From the NCBI RefSeq assembly GCF_002087335.1, contig NZ_MWVJ01000033.1, positions 1-64,000 on the forward strand: a stretch of 64,000 bases of DNA. The letters run 5' to 3'. This document shows positions 28,263 to 36,138 of the stretch, one piece after another; within the stretch, counting starts at the first letter, position 1, and every line of letters begins with the position of its first letter. The notes beneath the pieces were generated by a model. The model ran no database searches. It saw only the letters and a list, made by a program, of their open reading frames with translations, and was not told the DNA's origin. A program made the translations under genes and the position numbers. The stretch comes from Pseudophaeobacter leonis (lineage in GTDB: Bacteria > Pseudomonadota > Alphaproteobacteria > Rhodobacterales > Rhodobacteraceae).

Positions 28263-29463
28263 TCATCTTCTCGCGGCCTGCGCAGGCTCAGCTCCAATTG
28301 TGCCCAGACGCGCAAACCCTTCAAAGAAAACTTCGAAATCCATGCAGCTTTGCTCTGCCGCGCCAAGGAGCGCATTGTCGGCCTCAGATAGCTCGGCCGC
28401 AACCCGAGAGCGCAGAGACTGCCAGTCTGCTGCCGAGTCTGTTGCCCAGTCTGCGGCAGTGTCCCCGACGGAAAACACCGCCTGCGAGAGGCTGTGCAAA
28501 ATCCCCTGTTGCACCGGGGCCTGAAACCGCAATGCCCCCTCCGGAACCGCATGTTGGAAGGCCGGGCCAACCCGCAGCGCCTGATGCCAATTGCTGAACA
28601 AGAAACATGTGATAGTCATCCTGAGCGAGCTGCGGCGCGCTCTGAACCTCGTCAGCCAAAAGCGCAAAACCCCGGTGATGGTTCAGCAACCAGGCCTCCC
28701 AGAGCTCTGAGGGGGTCTGTCCGCTATACCGCAAGGCAATGCAGACCTCAGACAACAGATCCGCGTCGCGGTCCAAAAATGCCAGCGTTCCAACATGGTT
28801 GAGGCTTTGCCTCGCCGCAGGCGAAAGTCCCGGATCACACCGTCCATAGTCGCTCAGATAGAACACGATATGCGTCAGCTCATAGGCCGCCTTGCGGTTG
28901 GGTAAAGCGAACTGGGCCGTGGCGTCCATAAACCGGTGTAGCCGCTCATTGAGCCCCGGGACCTCCAGCTCCACCCCACGACGCGCCAGCAACCGACGGG
29001 CCTCTGCCCGTTGCAGATCCGACAGCTCATGAGCCGGAAGATCCTGCTGGTGCACCCATTGGGCCAAAGCTTCGCTCGGCACCTGACCCATCTGAGACAT
29101 CCCAGACCCAAACCCTGAATGTGGGCGGCCATGCCCAACGCCATCCCCAACCAGGCCAAGATCCTCAAGATCCATGCAGATGGAGAGGATAAACCGGTAG
29201 TATTGGCGAAAGAAACACAGATGCCGCGCAGCCCCTGCGTAGAACGCGCGCAGCGGTGCAAGGGCGGTCTCACTGAGCAAAAGCGGTGCGCCGTGCAGCG
29301 CGCCTGTGCAGTGCAGAATATTCAGCAGCTCGGCGTTTTCCTTGAGCCAGAAGACATCCTTTTGGTCGCGGCGCCCCTGGGCAAAGGCAGCAATCAACCG
29401 GCCATAGGTCTGCGCGCGGCTTTGTGGCTCATTTTTGTTTGGAAACCTCAGGATCTGCGCCAT
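28263..29463 (-). CDS. Partner protein of the repeat-peptide gene; Rhodobacterales family, function unknown (frame broken once)
   Basis: Corrected length 399 residues from ATG 29463 (MAQILRFPNKNEPQ). One base is extra near 28594-28600; the joint reads YHMFLV.SNWHQALRVGPAF. The protein is mostly helical and soluble. Conserved-looking parts are DVFWLKENAELLNILHCTG near residue 35, FFRQYYRFILSICMDLEDLG near 80, AELSDLQRAEARRLLARRG near 155, ALPNRKAAYELTHIVFYLSDYG near 195 and a C-terminal part rich in Ala/Glu. I recall this as a family of unknown function in Rhodobacterales (possibly listed as DUF6902; not checked). It lies 119 bases downstream of the repeat-peptide gene on the same strand and meets the exporter gene start (28257) almost end to start, so the three could be one transcript. 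Confidence 0.7.
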
Positions 29464-29533
29464 TTCTGCCTTCTCTTCATGTTTTCTGTGCTCATCCCCG
29501 CCTTTTACAGGGCATGCCAACTGGGGCGGGCAT

Positions 29534-29562
29534 GGCGCGCGCCAACCTTTGTGGCGCGCGCC
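29534..29562 (-). promoter_or_regulatory. Strong hairpin between repeat-peptide gene and partner
   Basis: A perfect 10-bp all-GC stem (29534-29543 with 29553-29562, 9-nt loop) in the 119-base spacer. There is no T run on the minus strand after it, so it looks more like an mRNA-stability or attenuation element that would set different levels of the two products. The short sequence CCGGCAGCTAA is also duplicated here, once at the gene's stop and once just after it. Confidence 0.5.
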
Positions 29563-29582
29563 GAGATCTTAGCTGCCGGGCC

Positions 29583-29888
29583 TTAGCTGCCGGAAGAAAA
29601 CAGGCCGACGCATTCGCCGGTCTCAACGCCTGCGGCTGTTGCCGGGGAGGAGCCGGAAGAGAACAGCTCCACCAGCGCGCCCGCCGATTGGTCCCCTCTC
29701 GCCTGAGGTGCCGAGCCCGAGGAAAACAGCATCGTGCCCTCACCTGTCCAGCTGTCGCTCATCTGCGGCGCCGATCCAGAAGAATAGAGCTCAACCCCAT
29801 CGCCGTGAAACAGGCTGTGCGCCCCGGCCTCAGCATCAACCTGAGCAACAACAACACTAGCGGTTTGGGACTTTAACAAAGCAGTCAT
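29583..29888 (-). CDS. Repeat-peptide protein with four LFSSGS motifs
   Basis: A 101-residue protein from ATG 29888, with GGAGG at the ideal distance. After an N-terminal segment (MTALLKSQTASVVVAQVDAEAGAH) it carries four copies of a motif: LYSSGSAPQ (34-42), LFSSGSAPQ (54-62), LFSSGSSPA (75-83) and LFSSGS (96-101, ending the chain). The spacing is 20-21 residues and each is preceded by Gly/acidic residues. There is no signal peptide or membrane helix. A leader followed by regularly repeated Ser/Gly cores resembles multi-core RiPP precursors, but no known modifying enzyme is beside it. I recall related small proteins in Rhodobacterales (possibly DUF6749); function unknown. Confidence 0.75.
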   Translation of the reverse strand: MTALLKSQTASVVVAQVDAEAGAHSLFHGDGVELYSSGSAPQMSDSWTGEGTMLFSSGSAPQARGDQSAGALVELFSSGSSPATAAGVETGECVGLFSSGS

Positions 29889-30254
29889 GGGAACCTCCAT
29901 AGATTTCAACAGTCACCCCAAGACGCTTGCATGACCAAACACCCCTTAAAATAGAAATTTTCAACCCATGGCTGCTATACAGGAATTACCAACCTTAACT
30001 TTTATCCATATTTACATGTTACTTTTCAAATAACTAATTCAATCCCCAGACCCTATCCCCCCTTATCCACAGCCCTGCAAACGCAAAGCAAGGCAAGCTC
30101 CCGCAGGTTGCATAGACTACGGATGCAAAACCTCGGTTAGCCGGGGCGTAATTCTCACCTTTGATTCGCAAAAACAGTCGCCCCCTTGCTCCACCGCGAC
30201 TATTCAGCGATAGATCAGCCTCAGCATCACAATCGCCGTGGCAGGAGACGCTTA
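29889..30254. other. AT-rich intergenic region with two DnaA-box-like sites
   Basis: A divergent promoter region between the repeat-peptide gene and xthA, much more AT-rich (29950-30050) than the surroundings. It holds a perfect DnaA box TTATCCACA (30063-30071) and a one-mismatch copy TTATCCATA (30002-30010). No gene is seen. A GC hairpin-like CCTCGGTTAGCCGGGG lies near 30132. Confidence 0.5.
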
Positions 30255-31061
30255 ATGAAAATCGCCAGCTTTAACATCAACGGTATCAAGGCGCGCGCCG
30301 CCGCCCTGCCGCAATGGCTCGACGAGGCGCAGCCCGATGTTGTCGTGCTGCAGGAAGTCAAATCCGTGGACGAAGCCTTTCCGCGCGCGCTTTTTGAAGA
30401 CCGTGGGTACAACGTCGAAACCCACGGGCAAAAAGGCTTTAACGGGGTCGCCATTCTGTCAAAACTTCCGCTGGAGGATGTGAGCCGTGGCCTGCCGGGG
30501 GACGACGACGACCTCCAGGCGCGCTGGATCGAGGCTACGGTTGTGGGCAAGCAGGCGCTGCGCATCTGCGGCCTCTACCTGCCAAATGGCAACCCGGTTG
30601 AACTCAACCCGGATGGAAGCCCCGTTGCTGGTGGCAAATACGCCTATAAACTGGCCTGGATGGAGCGCCTGAAAGCCCGTGCTCAGGCGCTGCTGAAAAG
30701 CGAAATGCCGGCTCTGATGGCCGGTGATTACAATATTATCCCGCAGGCCGAGGATGCAAAGCGGCCCGAAGCATGGATCGAGGATGCACTGCACCGCCCC
30801 GAAAGCCGCGCCGCCTATCAGCGCATTGTCAACCTGGGCTTTACCGAGGCCTTTCGGGCGCGCCATCAGGGCCCCGGCCACTATTCTTTTTGGGACTACC
30901 AGGCCGGAGCCTGGAACAAGGATGACGGCATTCGCATCGACCACTTTCTGCTCAGCCCGCAGGCCGCAGACCTATTGCTGGACTGCCAGATCGACAAAGA
31001 GATCCGCGGCCGTGACAAGCCCTCAGACCATGTACCGATCTGGGTCGAGCTGGACATCTGA
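30255..31061 (+). CDS. xthA: Exodeoxyribonuclease III
   Basis: Protein of 268 residues of the DNase I-like fold that acts as AP endonuclease and 3'-5' exonuclease in base-excision repair. Signatures are ASFNINGIKARAAALPQWL (metal Asn) at the start, VVLQEVKSVDEAFP (catalytic Glu), GLYLPNGN, MAGDYNIIPQAEDA near 155, RIDHFLLSPQA near 228 and SDHVPIWVELDI at the end. GGAGA lies before ATG 30255; upstream in-frame ATGs lack such a site. Confidence 0.95.
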   Translation: MKIASFNINGIKARAAALPQWLDEAQPDVVVLQEVKSVDEAFPRALFEDRGYNVETHGQKGFNGVAILSKLPLEDVSRGLPGDDDDLQARWIEATVVGKQALRICGLYLPNGNPVELNPDGSPVAGGKYAYKLAWMERLKARAQALLKSEMPALMAGDYNIIPQAEDAKRPEAWIEDALHRPESRAAYQRIVNLGFTEAFRARHQGPGHYSFWDYQAGAWNKDDGIRIDHFLLSPQAADLLLDCQIDKEIRGRDKPSDHVPIWVELDI

Positions 31062-31174
31062 TCCTGTGCAAAAAGGCTCCTGCGCAATTTCCCCCTCCTG
31101 CCCCCGCTCCTGTGCTCTGAGGTAGCCCTGCGCTCCCAGGTAACTTTGTTGCGCACCGGCTGTCCAGGCTCGCA

Positions 31175-31246
31175 CGCCGCGCAAGGCGCGGCGCTATGCC
31201 CAACGGGAGGATGGGCCTGTAAAGGCCCAACTCCGGGCGGGAGCGC
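31175..31246 (+). repeat. Dispersed double-hairpin intergenic repeat, copy C
   Basis: GC hairpin (CGCCGCGC at 31175-31182 with GCGCGGCG at 31186-31193), then CTATGCCCAACGGGAGGA, a second hairpin (GGGCCTGTAAAGGCCC, 31213-31228) and CTCCGGGCGGGAGCGCC. It lies between the xthA stop and the leftward monooxygenase stop. The rest of 31062-31390 shows only CTCCTG-type short repeats and no gene. Confidence 0.7.
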
Positions 31247-31390
31247 CACCTCGCCTCAAAGCCAGTCATGAGACCTAGGTAGAAACAGCCAAAATAGACC
31301 TCCACACCCCCAAACCCTGGATTGAGACCCCAACGGAAAGGCGCCAAAATCCAGCCCCCTGAGAAAAAGTAGCAAATCAGCCAGCGTGTC

Positions 31391-32563
31391 CTATGATGCC
31401 GTCACATCATGGCGATAGATCCAGTCAAACTGCTCGACCATCCGCTGAGGCGCAAAATGCCCGCCCAGTTTCAGGATTTGATGCGCAGGCCAACTCAGAG
31501 GCGCGCGCAAATGATACTTCCAGGCATTGCGACTGGCCGCATCCACGACCTTTACAGCACGCGCTCTGCGACGGTCCTGATACGCGGCCAGTGCTGCGGG
31601 TATATCGTGACGGCTCGCCTCTAGCGCATGCGCCAGCACCCAAGCATCTTCCAATGCCAAATTGCCGCCCTGCGCCATAAAGGGCAGTGTTGGATGCGCA
31701 GCATCGCCCAAAATCGCGACAGCGCCGCGGTGCCAATGGGGCGCCACCGGATGACGAAACAACCCCCAGAGCGCACAGTCGCGCACCTGTGACAAAAGCT
31801 GATGCGCCTCGCCTCCAAAGCGCGCAAAGGCACGTCTCATGTTTTCTGGGTCGTCGGCTGTATGCCAGCCTTCCTCCGCCCAGGCGCGGCGCTCCTGCAC
31901 GGCGACAAGATTGACCAATGAGCCATCGCGCAGCGGATAGGCCACCAGATGTTGCCCGGGGCCCATAAAGACCTGTGCCTCAGCAGGCAGGTTTGCGTGA
32001 TTGGGCACAATCGCCCGCCAGGCCACCTGCCCGGTAAACGCGGGCTGGCCCACTTCATTCAGCGCCCTACGCGTCTTTGAGTGCAGCCCATCCGCCCCAA
32101 TCACCAAATCGCCACCACACTGCGCCCCGTTGGCAAGATGCACCACCGGCTTTGGCGCATAACCCACGCTTTGCACCTTTTGCAGCAACCGCACCTGAAC
32201 ACCTGCATCGCGCGCCGAATCAACCAAAATTCGGATCAAATCGGCCCGATGCACAAAATAGAATCTCAGATCCCCTGCATATTGCTCCAGATCCAGGCGC
32301 ACCACTTCGCGACCCTGCTGATAAGAGCGCAAGACAACCGCGCGGGCGCGCTGCGAGGCCCAGGCCAGAGCATCGCCCAGATCAAGCGCTTTGAGCACAG
32401 CCACCCCGTTGGGCGAGATCTGCAGCCCGGCGCCAACTTCCGACACGGCTTCGGCTTGCTCCAGCACTGTGACCTGCGCGCCTTTGCGCTGCAAAATCAA
32501 AGCCGCCGACAGGCCGCCAATCCCGGCGCCACCAATCGTGATATTGAGGTGTTTCAGTGTCAT
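31391..32563 (-). CDS. FAD-dependent monooxygenase (salicylate hydroxylase-like)
   Basis: Group A flavoprotein monooxygenase of 390 residues. Visible: GAGIGGLSAALILQRKG (Rossmann FAD motif) near residue 12, YFVHRADLIRILVDSA, GADGLHSKTRRAL (DG motif binding FAD and NADPH) near 155 and ILGDAAHPTLPFMAQGGNLALEDAWVLAHAL (GD motif) near 285-315. Relatives hydroxylate aromatic acids such as salicylate or 3- and 6-hydroxybenzoates; the substrate is not readable here and no ring-cleavage gene is adjacent. ATG 32563 is used; the track's extra first residue would be TTG. Confidence 0.88.
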   Translation of the reverse strand: MTLKHLNITIGGAGIGGLSAALILQRKGAQVTVLEQAEAVSEVGAGLQISPNGVAVLKALDLGDALAWASQRARAVVLRSYQQGREVVRLDLEQYAGDLRFYFVHRADLIRILVDSARDAGVQVRLLQKVQSVGYAPKPVVHLANGAQCGGDLVIGADGLHSKTRRALNEVGQPAFTGQVAWRAIVPNHANLPAEAQVFMGPGQHLVAYPLRDGSLVNLVAVQERRAWAEEGWHTADDPENMRRAFARFGGEAHQLLSQVRDCALWGLFRHPVAPHWHRGAVAILGDAAHPTLPFMAQGGNLALEDAWVLAHALEASRHDIPAALAAYQDRRRARAVKVVDAASRNAWKYHLRAPLSWPAHQILKLGGHFAPQRMVEQFDWIYRHDVTAS

Positions 32564-32602
32564 CAAGCCCTGCTGCGTTGCGCTGTTCAGCTGTGCATAA
32601 AC

Positions 32603-32632
32603 GAAAAACGCCGGAGCAACAGGCCCCGGCGT
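32603..32632 (-). terminator. Rho-independent terminator of dksA
   Basis: Read leftward: ACGCCGG pairs with CCGGCGT (32632-32626 with 32614-32608), followed by TTTTT (32607-32603). It lies 30 bases after the dksA stop and before the monooxygenase gene. Confidence 0.8.
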
Positions 32633-32661
32633 CGTTGTTTTTCACCTGAATCTTGGCACTG

Positions 32662-33084
32662 TCAGTCGTCGCGATGCACTTTTTCGCGCCGCTCATGACG
32701 TTCCTGCGCCTCAAGGCTCATTGTGGCATTGGGCCGTGCATCCAACCGTTTTAGGGAAATCGGCTCACCGGTCACTTCACAGTAGCCGTATTCCCCCTCA
32801 TCAATCCGGCGGATCGCAGAGTCAATTTTGGAAACCAATTTGCGCTGGCGGTCCCGCGTCCGCAACTCCAGTGCCCGGTCAGTTTCTTCGCTGGCGCGGT
32901 CAGCGACATCAGGAATGTTACGAGTAATATCTTGCAACCCCTCAATGGTATCACGGCTTTCAGCGAGCAAATCCTGCTTCCAGTTCAGAAGCTTACGACG
33001 GAAATACTCAAGCTGCCGATCATTCATGAAAGGTTCGTCTTCGGCCGGACGGTAGTCTTCCGGCAGAAACATTTCTTGTTTCAT
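32662..33084 (-). CDS. dksA: DksA-family RNA polymerase-binding regulator (single-cysteine form)
   Basis: Protein of 140 residues from ATG 33084, six bases after a perfect AAGGAG; the longer frame to 33135 has no such site. DksA enters the RNA polymerase secondary channel and acts with ppGpp in the stringent response. The coiled-coil segment (residues 18-90) with D-x-x-D/A-type tip DVADRAS is present. In the C-terminal globular part only one of the four zinc cysteines remains: YGYCEVTGEPI, while the later pair is replaced in LDARPNATMSLEAQERHERREK. Such Cys-poor DksA proteins are known from Rhodobacter sphaeroides and work without zinc. A terminator follows. Confidence 0.93.
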   Translation of the reverse strand: MKQEMFLPEDYRPAEDEPFMNDRQLEYFRRKLLNWKQDLLAESRDTIEGLQDITRNIPDVADRASEETDRALELRTRDRQRKLVSKIDSAIRRIDEGEYGYCEVTGEPISLKRLDARPNATMSLEAQERHERREKVHRDD

Positions 33085-33270
33085 TTCGGCTCCTTCGGTA
33101 TCGTCCATTCTGTATGTGTCTTCTATTTTTGCCATACGTCCTGGCTCCCCATGCCGCTGCGTTTATCTTCTGACAAGCCGATTGTCACTACACAATAGTA
33201 AACAGACCGGGTTAAAACCGTGCTAAATGCGCCAGATCGCAAGACTGCAACCAGGGGAACAGTATTACTT

Positions 33271-34110
33271 ATGCAATTCCAAGGGACTAAAGACTATGTC
33301 GCCACCGATGATCTAAAGATCGCGGTCAATGCTGCCGTGACGCTGGAGCGTCCGCTTCTGGTCAAGGGCGAGCCGGGAACCGGCAAGACAGAGCTGGCGC
33401 GTCAAGTGGCTGATGCCCTGGGGCTGCGCATGATCGAGTGGAATGTAAAATCCACCACCCGCGCCCAGCAAGGCCTCTATGAGTACGATGCGGTCAGCCG
33501 GCTCCGCGACAGCCAGCTTGGCGAAGAGCGCGTGCATGATGTGAGGAACTACATCAAAAAGGGCAAGCTCTGGGAGGCCTTTGAAGCCGGTGAGAAGGTC
33601 GTGCTACTGATCGACGAGATCGACAAGGCCGACATTGAATTCCCCAATGATCTCTTGCAGGAACTCGATAAGATGGAGTTCCACGTCTATGAAACCGGCG
33701 AGACGGTCCGGGCAGTGAACCGTCCCATCATGATCATCACCTCGAACAACGAAAAAGAGCTGCCAGACGCCTTTTTGCGCCGCTGCTTCTTTCACTACAT
33801 CCAGTTCCCGGATGCCGAGACCATGAAAAAGATCGTGGCCGTGCATCACCCTGACATCAAAGAGGCTTTGCTGACGACGGCGCTGACCCAGTTCTATGAA
33901 ATCCGCGACACGGCCGGCCTCAAGAAAAAGCCCTCGACCTCCGAGGTTCTGGACTGGCTCAAACTGTTGCTGGCCGAAGATCTGAGCCCGGAGGATCTGG
34001 CGCGCAATGGGGCGGATGCCTGGCCAAAACTGCACGGCGCTCTGTTGAAAAACGAACAAGACGTGCATCTCTTTGAACGCCTTGCCTTTATGGCGCGCGG
34101 CCGCCGCTAG
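33271..34110 (+). CDS. MoxR-family AAA+ ATPase
   Basis: Protein of 279 residues with Walker A GEPGTGKTEL near residue 32, KSTTRAQQGLYEYDAVSRL (MoxR-specific), Walker B VVLLIDEIDKAD near 110, sensor IIITSNNEKELPDAFLRRCFF near 155-175 and a C-terminal lid. MoxR ATPases act as chaperones that mature enzymes or load metals, usually with a VWA partner. The likely partner is the CoxE-like VWA protein at 36139-37324, two genes downstream. ATG 33271 follows AGGGGA at 12 bases. Confidence 0.92.
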   Translation: MQFQGTKDYVATDDLKIAVNAAVTLERPLLVKGEPGTGKTELARQVADALGLRMIEWNVKSTTRAQQGLYEYDAVSRLRDSQLGEERVHDVRNYIKKGKLWEAFEAGEKVVLLIDEIDKADIEFPNDLLQELDKMEFHVYETGETVRAVNRPIMIITSNNEKELPDAFLRRCFFHYIQFPDAETMKKIVAVHHPDIKEALLTTALTQFYEIRDTAGLKKKPSTSEVLDWLKLLLAEDLSPEDLARNGADAWPKLHGALLKNEQDVHLFERLAFMARGRR

Positions 34111-34137
34111 CACCCGCGCAGAGCACAGCCCTACTCT

Positions 34138-34178
34138 GTTGTCAGGTCAGCCCAGTCAGTCTTGGCTGACCTGACAAC
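34138..34178 (+). terminator. Hairpin after the MoxR gene
   Basis: A perfect 15-bp stem (34138-34152 with 34164-34178, 11-nt loop CAGTCAGTCTT) stands 28 bases after the stop. There is no T run, so it may terminate poorly or protect the 3' end. The rest of the 34111-34495 gap shows no convincing gene. Confidence 0.55.
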
Positions 34179-34495
34179 GCCGCGCCCAGCACGACACGAC
34201 ATGCCACGCCGAGGTTTGACGCGAACCGTTGCCAGAACAACCAACCTGTTTCTTGCAGCTGCTGCCGTCTCTTCAAATCCCCCCCCTCTTGTCCTATCAT
34301 TTGGGAACGATCTATTGCTCGGGTGTTTTCGGGCCAATTTTTGAGCCGTTTTGGAGCCCCTGAGATGCCCGTAGAGTTTCAAGACGACCCAACAGCTGCA
34401 CCAGACCGGATTGCAGTTTCAGGCATGACCCAGAAACCAGCCGCCTGGGGCGCGGCGCAATGTGGCCGCTGCAAAGCCCCCAATGGACGCGCGCC

Positions 34496-35908
34496 ATGGT
34501 GAGTGCCGCCATGTTTATTGCCACCCTGGGCCGATTTGGTCGCGCCGCAACCCGGCTAGGCATAGCTGTGCTTGTGGCCGCCTCTGTGGCCGCCTCTGGC
34601 TTTCCGGAAAACCAGACCCCGGCCAGCCGGGCAGCACTCGCCCGCAACAGCCTGCCCCCGGCCAAGTCCTTTTCGACGCCAAGACCGCTGCCGCCACAAC
34701 GCTCGAACCGCGATATTGCCCGGGATTTTCTCGACCTCCACTTTAGCCTTGAAGGCGGCACTGTGCTGCCGGTGTTTACCCGCTTTGAGCGCCCGATACG
34801 GGTGCGCGTGACCGGCACGCCCAGCACCGGGTTTATGCAGGACCTCAACCGTATCCTGGCGCGGCTCAAAAATGAGGCCGACATCAACATTCAACCGGTC
34901 AGCTCTGGCCCGGCCGAGATCACCCTGCAGGCGGTCACCAGCCGTGAAATCCAGCGGGCGCTGCCACAGGCGGCGTGTTTTGTCGTGCCCAATGTCGACT
35001 CACTGGCTGACTTGCGGCGTAAACGGCGCAGCCCGGATACCGATTGGTCCCAGCTGCGCAGCCGCGACAGGCTCGCCGTGTTTATTCCGATAGATGTGAG
35101 CCCGCAGGAAGCCCGCGATTGCCTGCACGAGGAGCTGGCGCAGGCGATTGGCCCGCTGAATGATCTCTATCGACTGTCCGATTCCGTCTTTAATGATGAC
35201 AATGTCCACACGGTGCTCACCGGGTTTGACATGTTGGTTTTGCGCGCCAGCTATGCGCCTGAACTGCGCATCGGCATGAGGCGACGCGAGGTCGCGGCAG
35301 TGCTGCCAGGGCTTTTGGCGCGGCTAAATCCGGCGGGCACGCGCATTGCCTCGCGCCCCCTGCCCGCAACGCCGCGCAGCTGGATCAATGCAATTGAGGC
35401 CGCCCTTGGTCCCGGCAGCAGCCTCAACGGCCGCAAACGCGCTGCTAATCAGGCTGTAGCACTGGCCCGGGACCTTGGGTGGTCCGACCACCGCCGGGCC
35501 TATAGCCACTATGTGTTGGGACGCATGATCCAGGCGGATGAGCCGGAACGGGCCCAACGCCACTTTCAAACCGCGCTCAGTTTTCTCCGCCAGTCGCCAG
35601 GCAGTGATCTGCACCAGGCGATCATTCGTCCGCGCATGGCCGCCTATGAGATCGCCCTCGGCAACGGAGAAGCTGCCCTGCAACAGATAAACCCGGTCCT
35701 GCCCGTGGCGATGCGCCATGAAAATGCTGCGCTGCTGGCAACCTCGCTGTTGATCAAGGCCGAAGCCCTGGATCTGCTGGGCCAATTTGCCACTGCCAAT
35801 ACGGTCAGGCTGGACAGCCTTGGATGGGCGCGCTACGGATTTGGCCCGGAATGGGCGGTGCAATCCAAGATGCGGGAAGTCGCAGATCTGCGCCCCTCTA
35901 CCAACTGA
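34496..35908 (+). CDS. DUF2927 exported protein
   Basis: About 470 residues. An N-terminal hydrophobic segment (RLGIAVLVAASVAASGF) looks like a signal peptide. The DUF2927 domain spans roughly residues 70-280: NRDIARDFLDLHFSLEGG, LPVFTRFERPIRVRVTG, QDLNRILARLKNEADINI and ARDCLHEELAQAIGPLNDLYRLSDSVFNDDNVHTVLTGFDMLVLRASY. The HEELAQ followed by a long loop resembles a metalloprotease-type helix, but a third metal ligand is not certain. The rest is TPR-like (AHYVLGRMIQADEPERAQRHF...). ATGs at 34460, 34496 and 34511 are all possible. It lies between the MoxR and VWA genes and may act with them at the cell envelope. Confidence 0.75.
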   Translation: MVSAAMFIATLGRFGRAATRLGIAVLVAASVAASGFPENQTPASRAALARNSLPPAKSFSTPRPLPPQRSNRDIARDFLDLHFSLEGGTVLPVFTRFERPIRVRVTGTPSTGFMQDLNRILARLKNEADINIQPVSSGPAEITLQAVTSREIQRALPQAACFVVPNVDSLADLRRKRRSPDTDWSQLRSRDRLAVFIPIDVSPQEARDCLHEELAQAIGPLNDLYRLSDSVFNDDNVHTVLTGFDMLVLRASYAPELRIGMRRREVAAVLPGLLARLNPAGTRIASRPLPATPRSWINAIEAALGPGSSLNGRKRAANQAVALARDLGWSDHRRAYSHYVLGRMIQADEPERAQRHFQTALSFLRQSPGSDLHQAIIRPRMAAYEIALGNGEAALQQINPVLPVAMRHENAALLATSLLIKAEALDLLGQFATANTVRLDSLGWARYGFGPEWAVQSKMREVADLRPSTN

Positions 35909-35950
35909 CAATGACCAACTAACAAACGCGCGAAAACAGGCGGATAAAAC

Positions 35951-36118
35951 ATGATCGTAATTGGCGCAGTGCTGCTCGGTGTCCTTCTTGGTGTCTTTCA
36001 GGCGCGAAAACGTGGCGGCAATATCGCCGATATGCTGCAATATGGCGCGGTCTATGCCATCGCCTTTGGTATTGTCGGGGTCATCGCCACCATCGTGATC
36101 CATCGCGTACTGGCCTAA
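35951..36118 (+). CDS. Small two-helix membrane protein
   Basis: A 55-residue protein, MIVIGAVLLGVLLGVFQARKRGGNIADM..., with two hydrophobic helices (residues 2-17 and 32-52) joined by a basic loop QARKRGGN. Relatives in Rhodobacterales are sometimes labelled apolipoprotein acyltransferase, but the protein is far too short to be Lnt, so that name should not be trusted. It sits 42 bases after the DUF2927 stop and 20 before the VWA gene, so it is probably part of that operon. Confidence 0.75.
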   Translation: MIVIGAVLLGVLLGVFQARKRGGNIADMLQYGAVYAIAFGIVGVIATIVIHRVLA

Positions 36119-36138
36119 ACCCTCGCAGGAGACACGCC

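Noticed and set aside
30002-30071. Chromosomal origin of replication
   Set aside because: Only two DnaA-like boxes, and none of the usual origin neighbours (dnaA, parAB, hemE, rho) in the window.
35951-36118. Apolipoprotein N-acyltransferase
   Set aside because: Relatives carry this label, but 55 residues with two helices cannot hold the Lnt enzyme domain.
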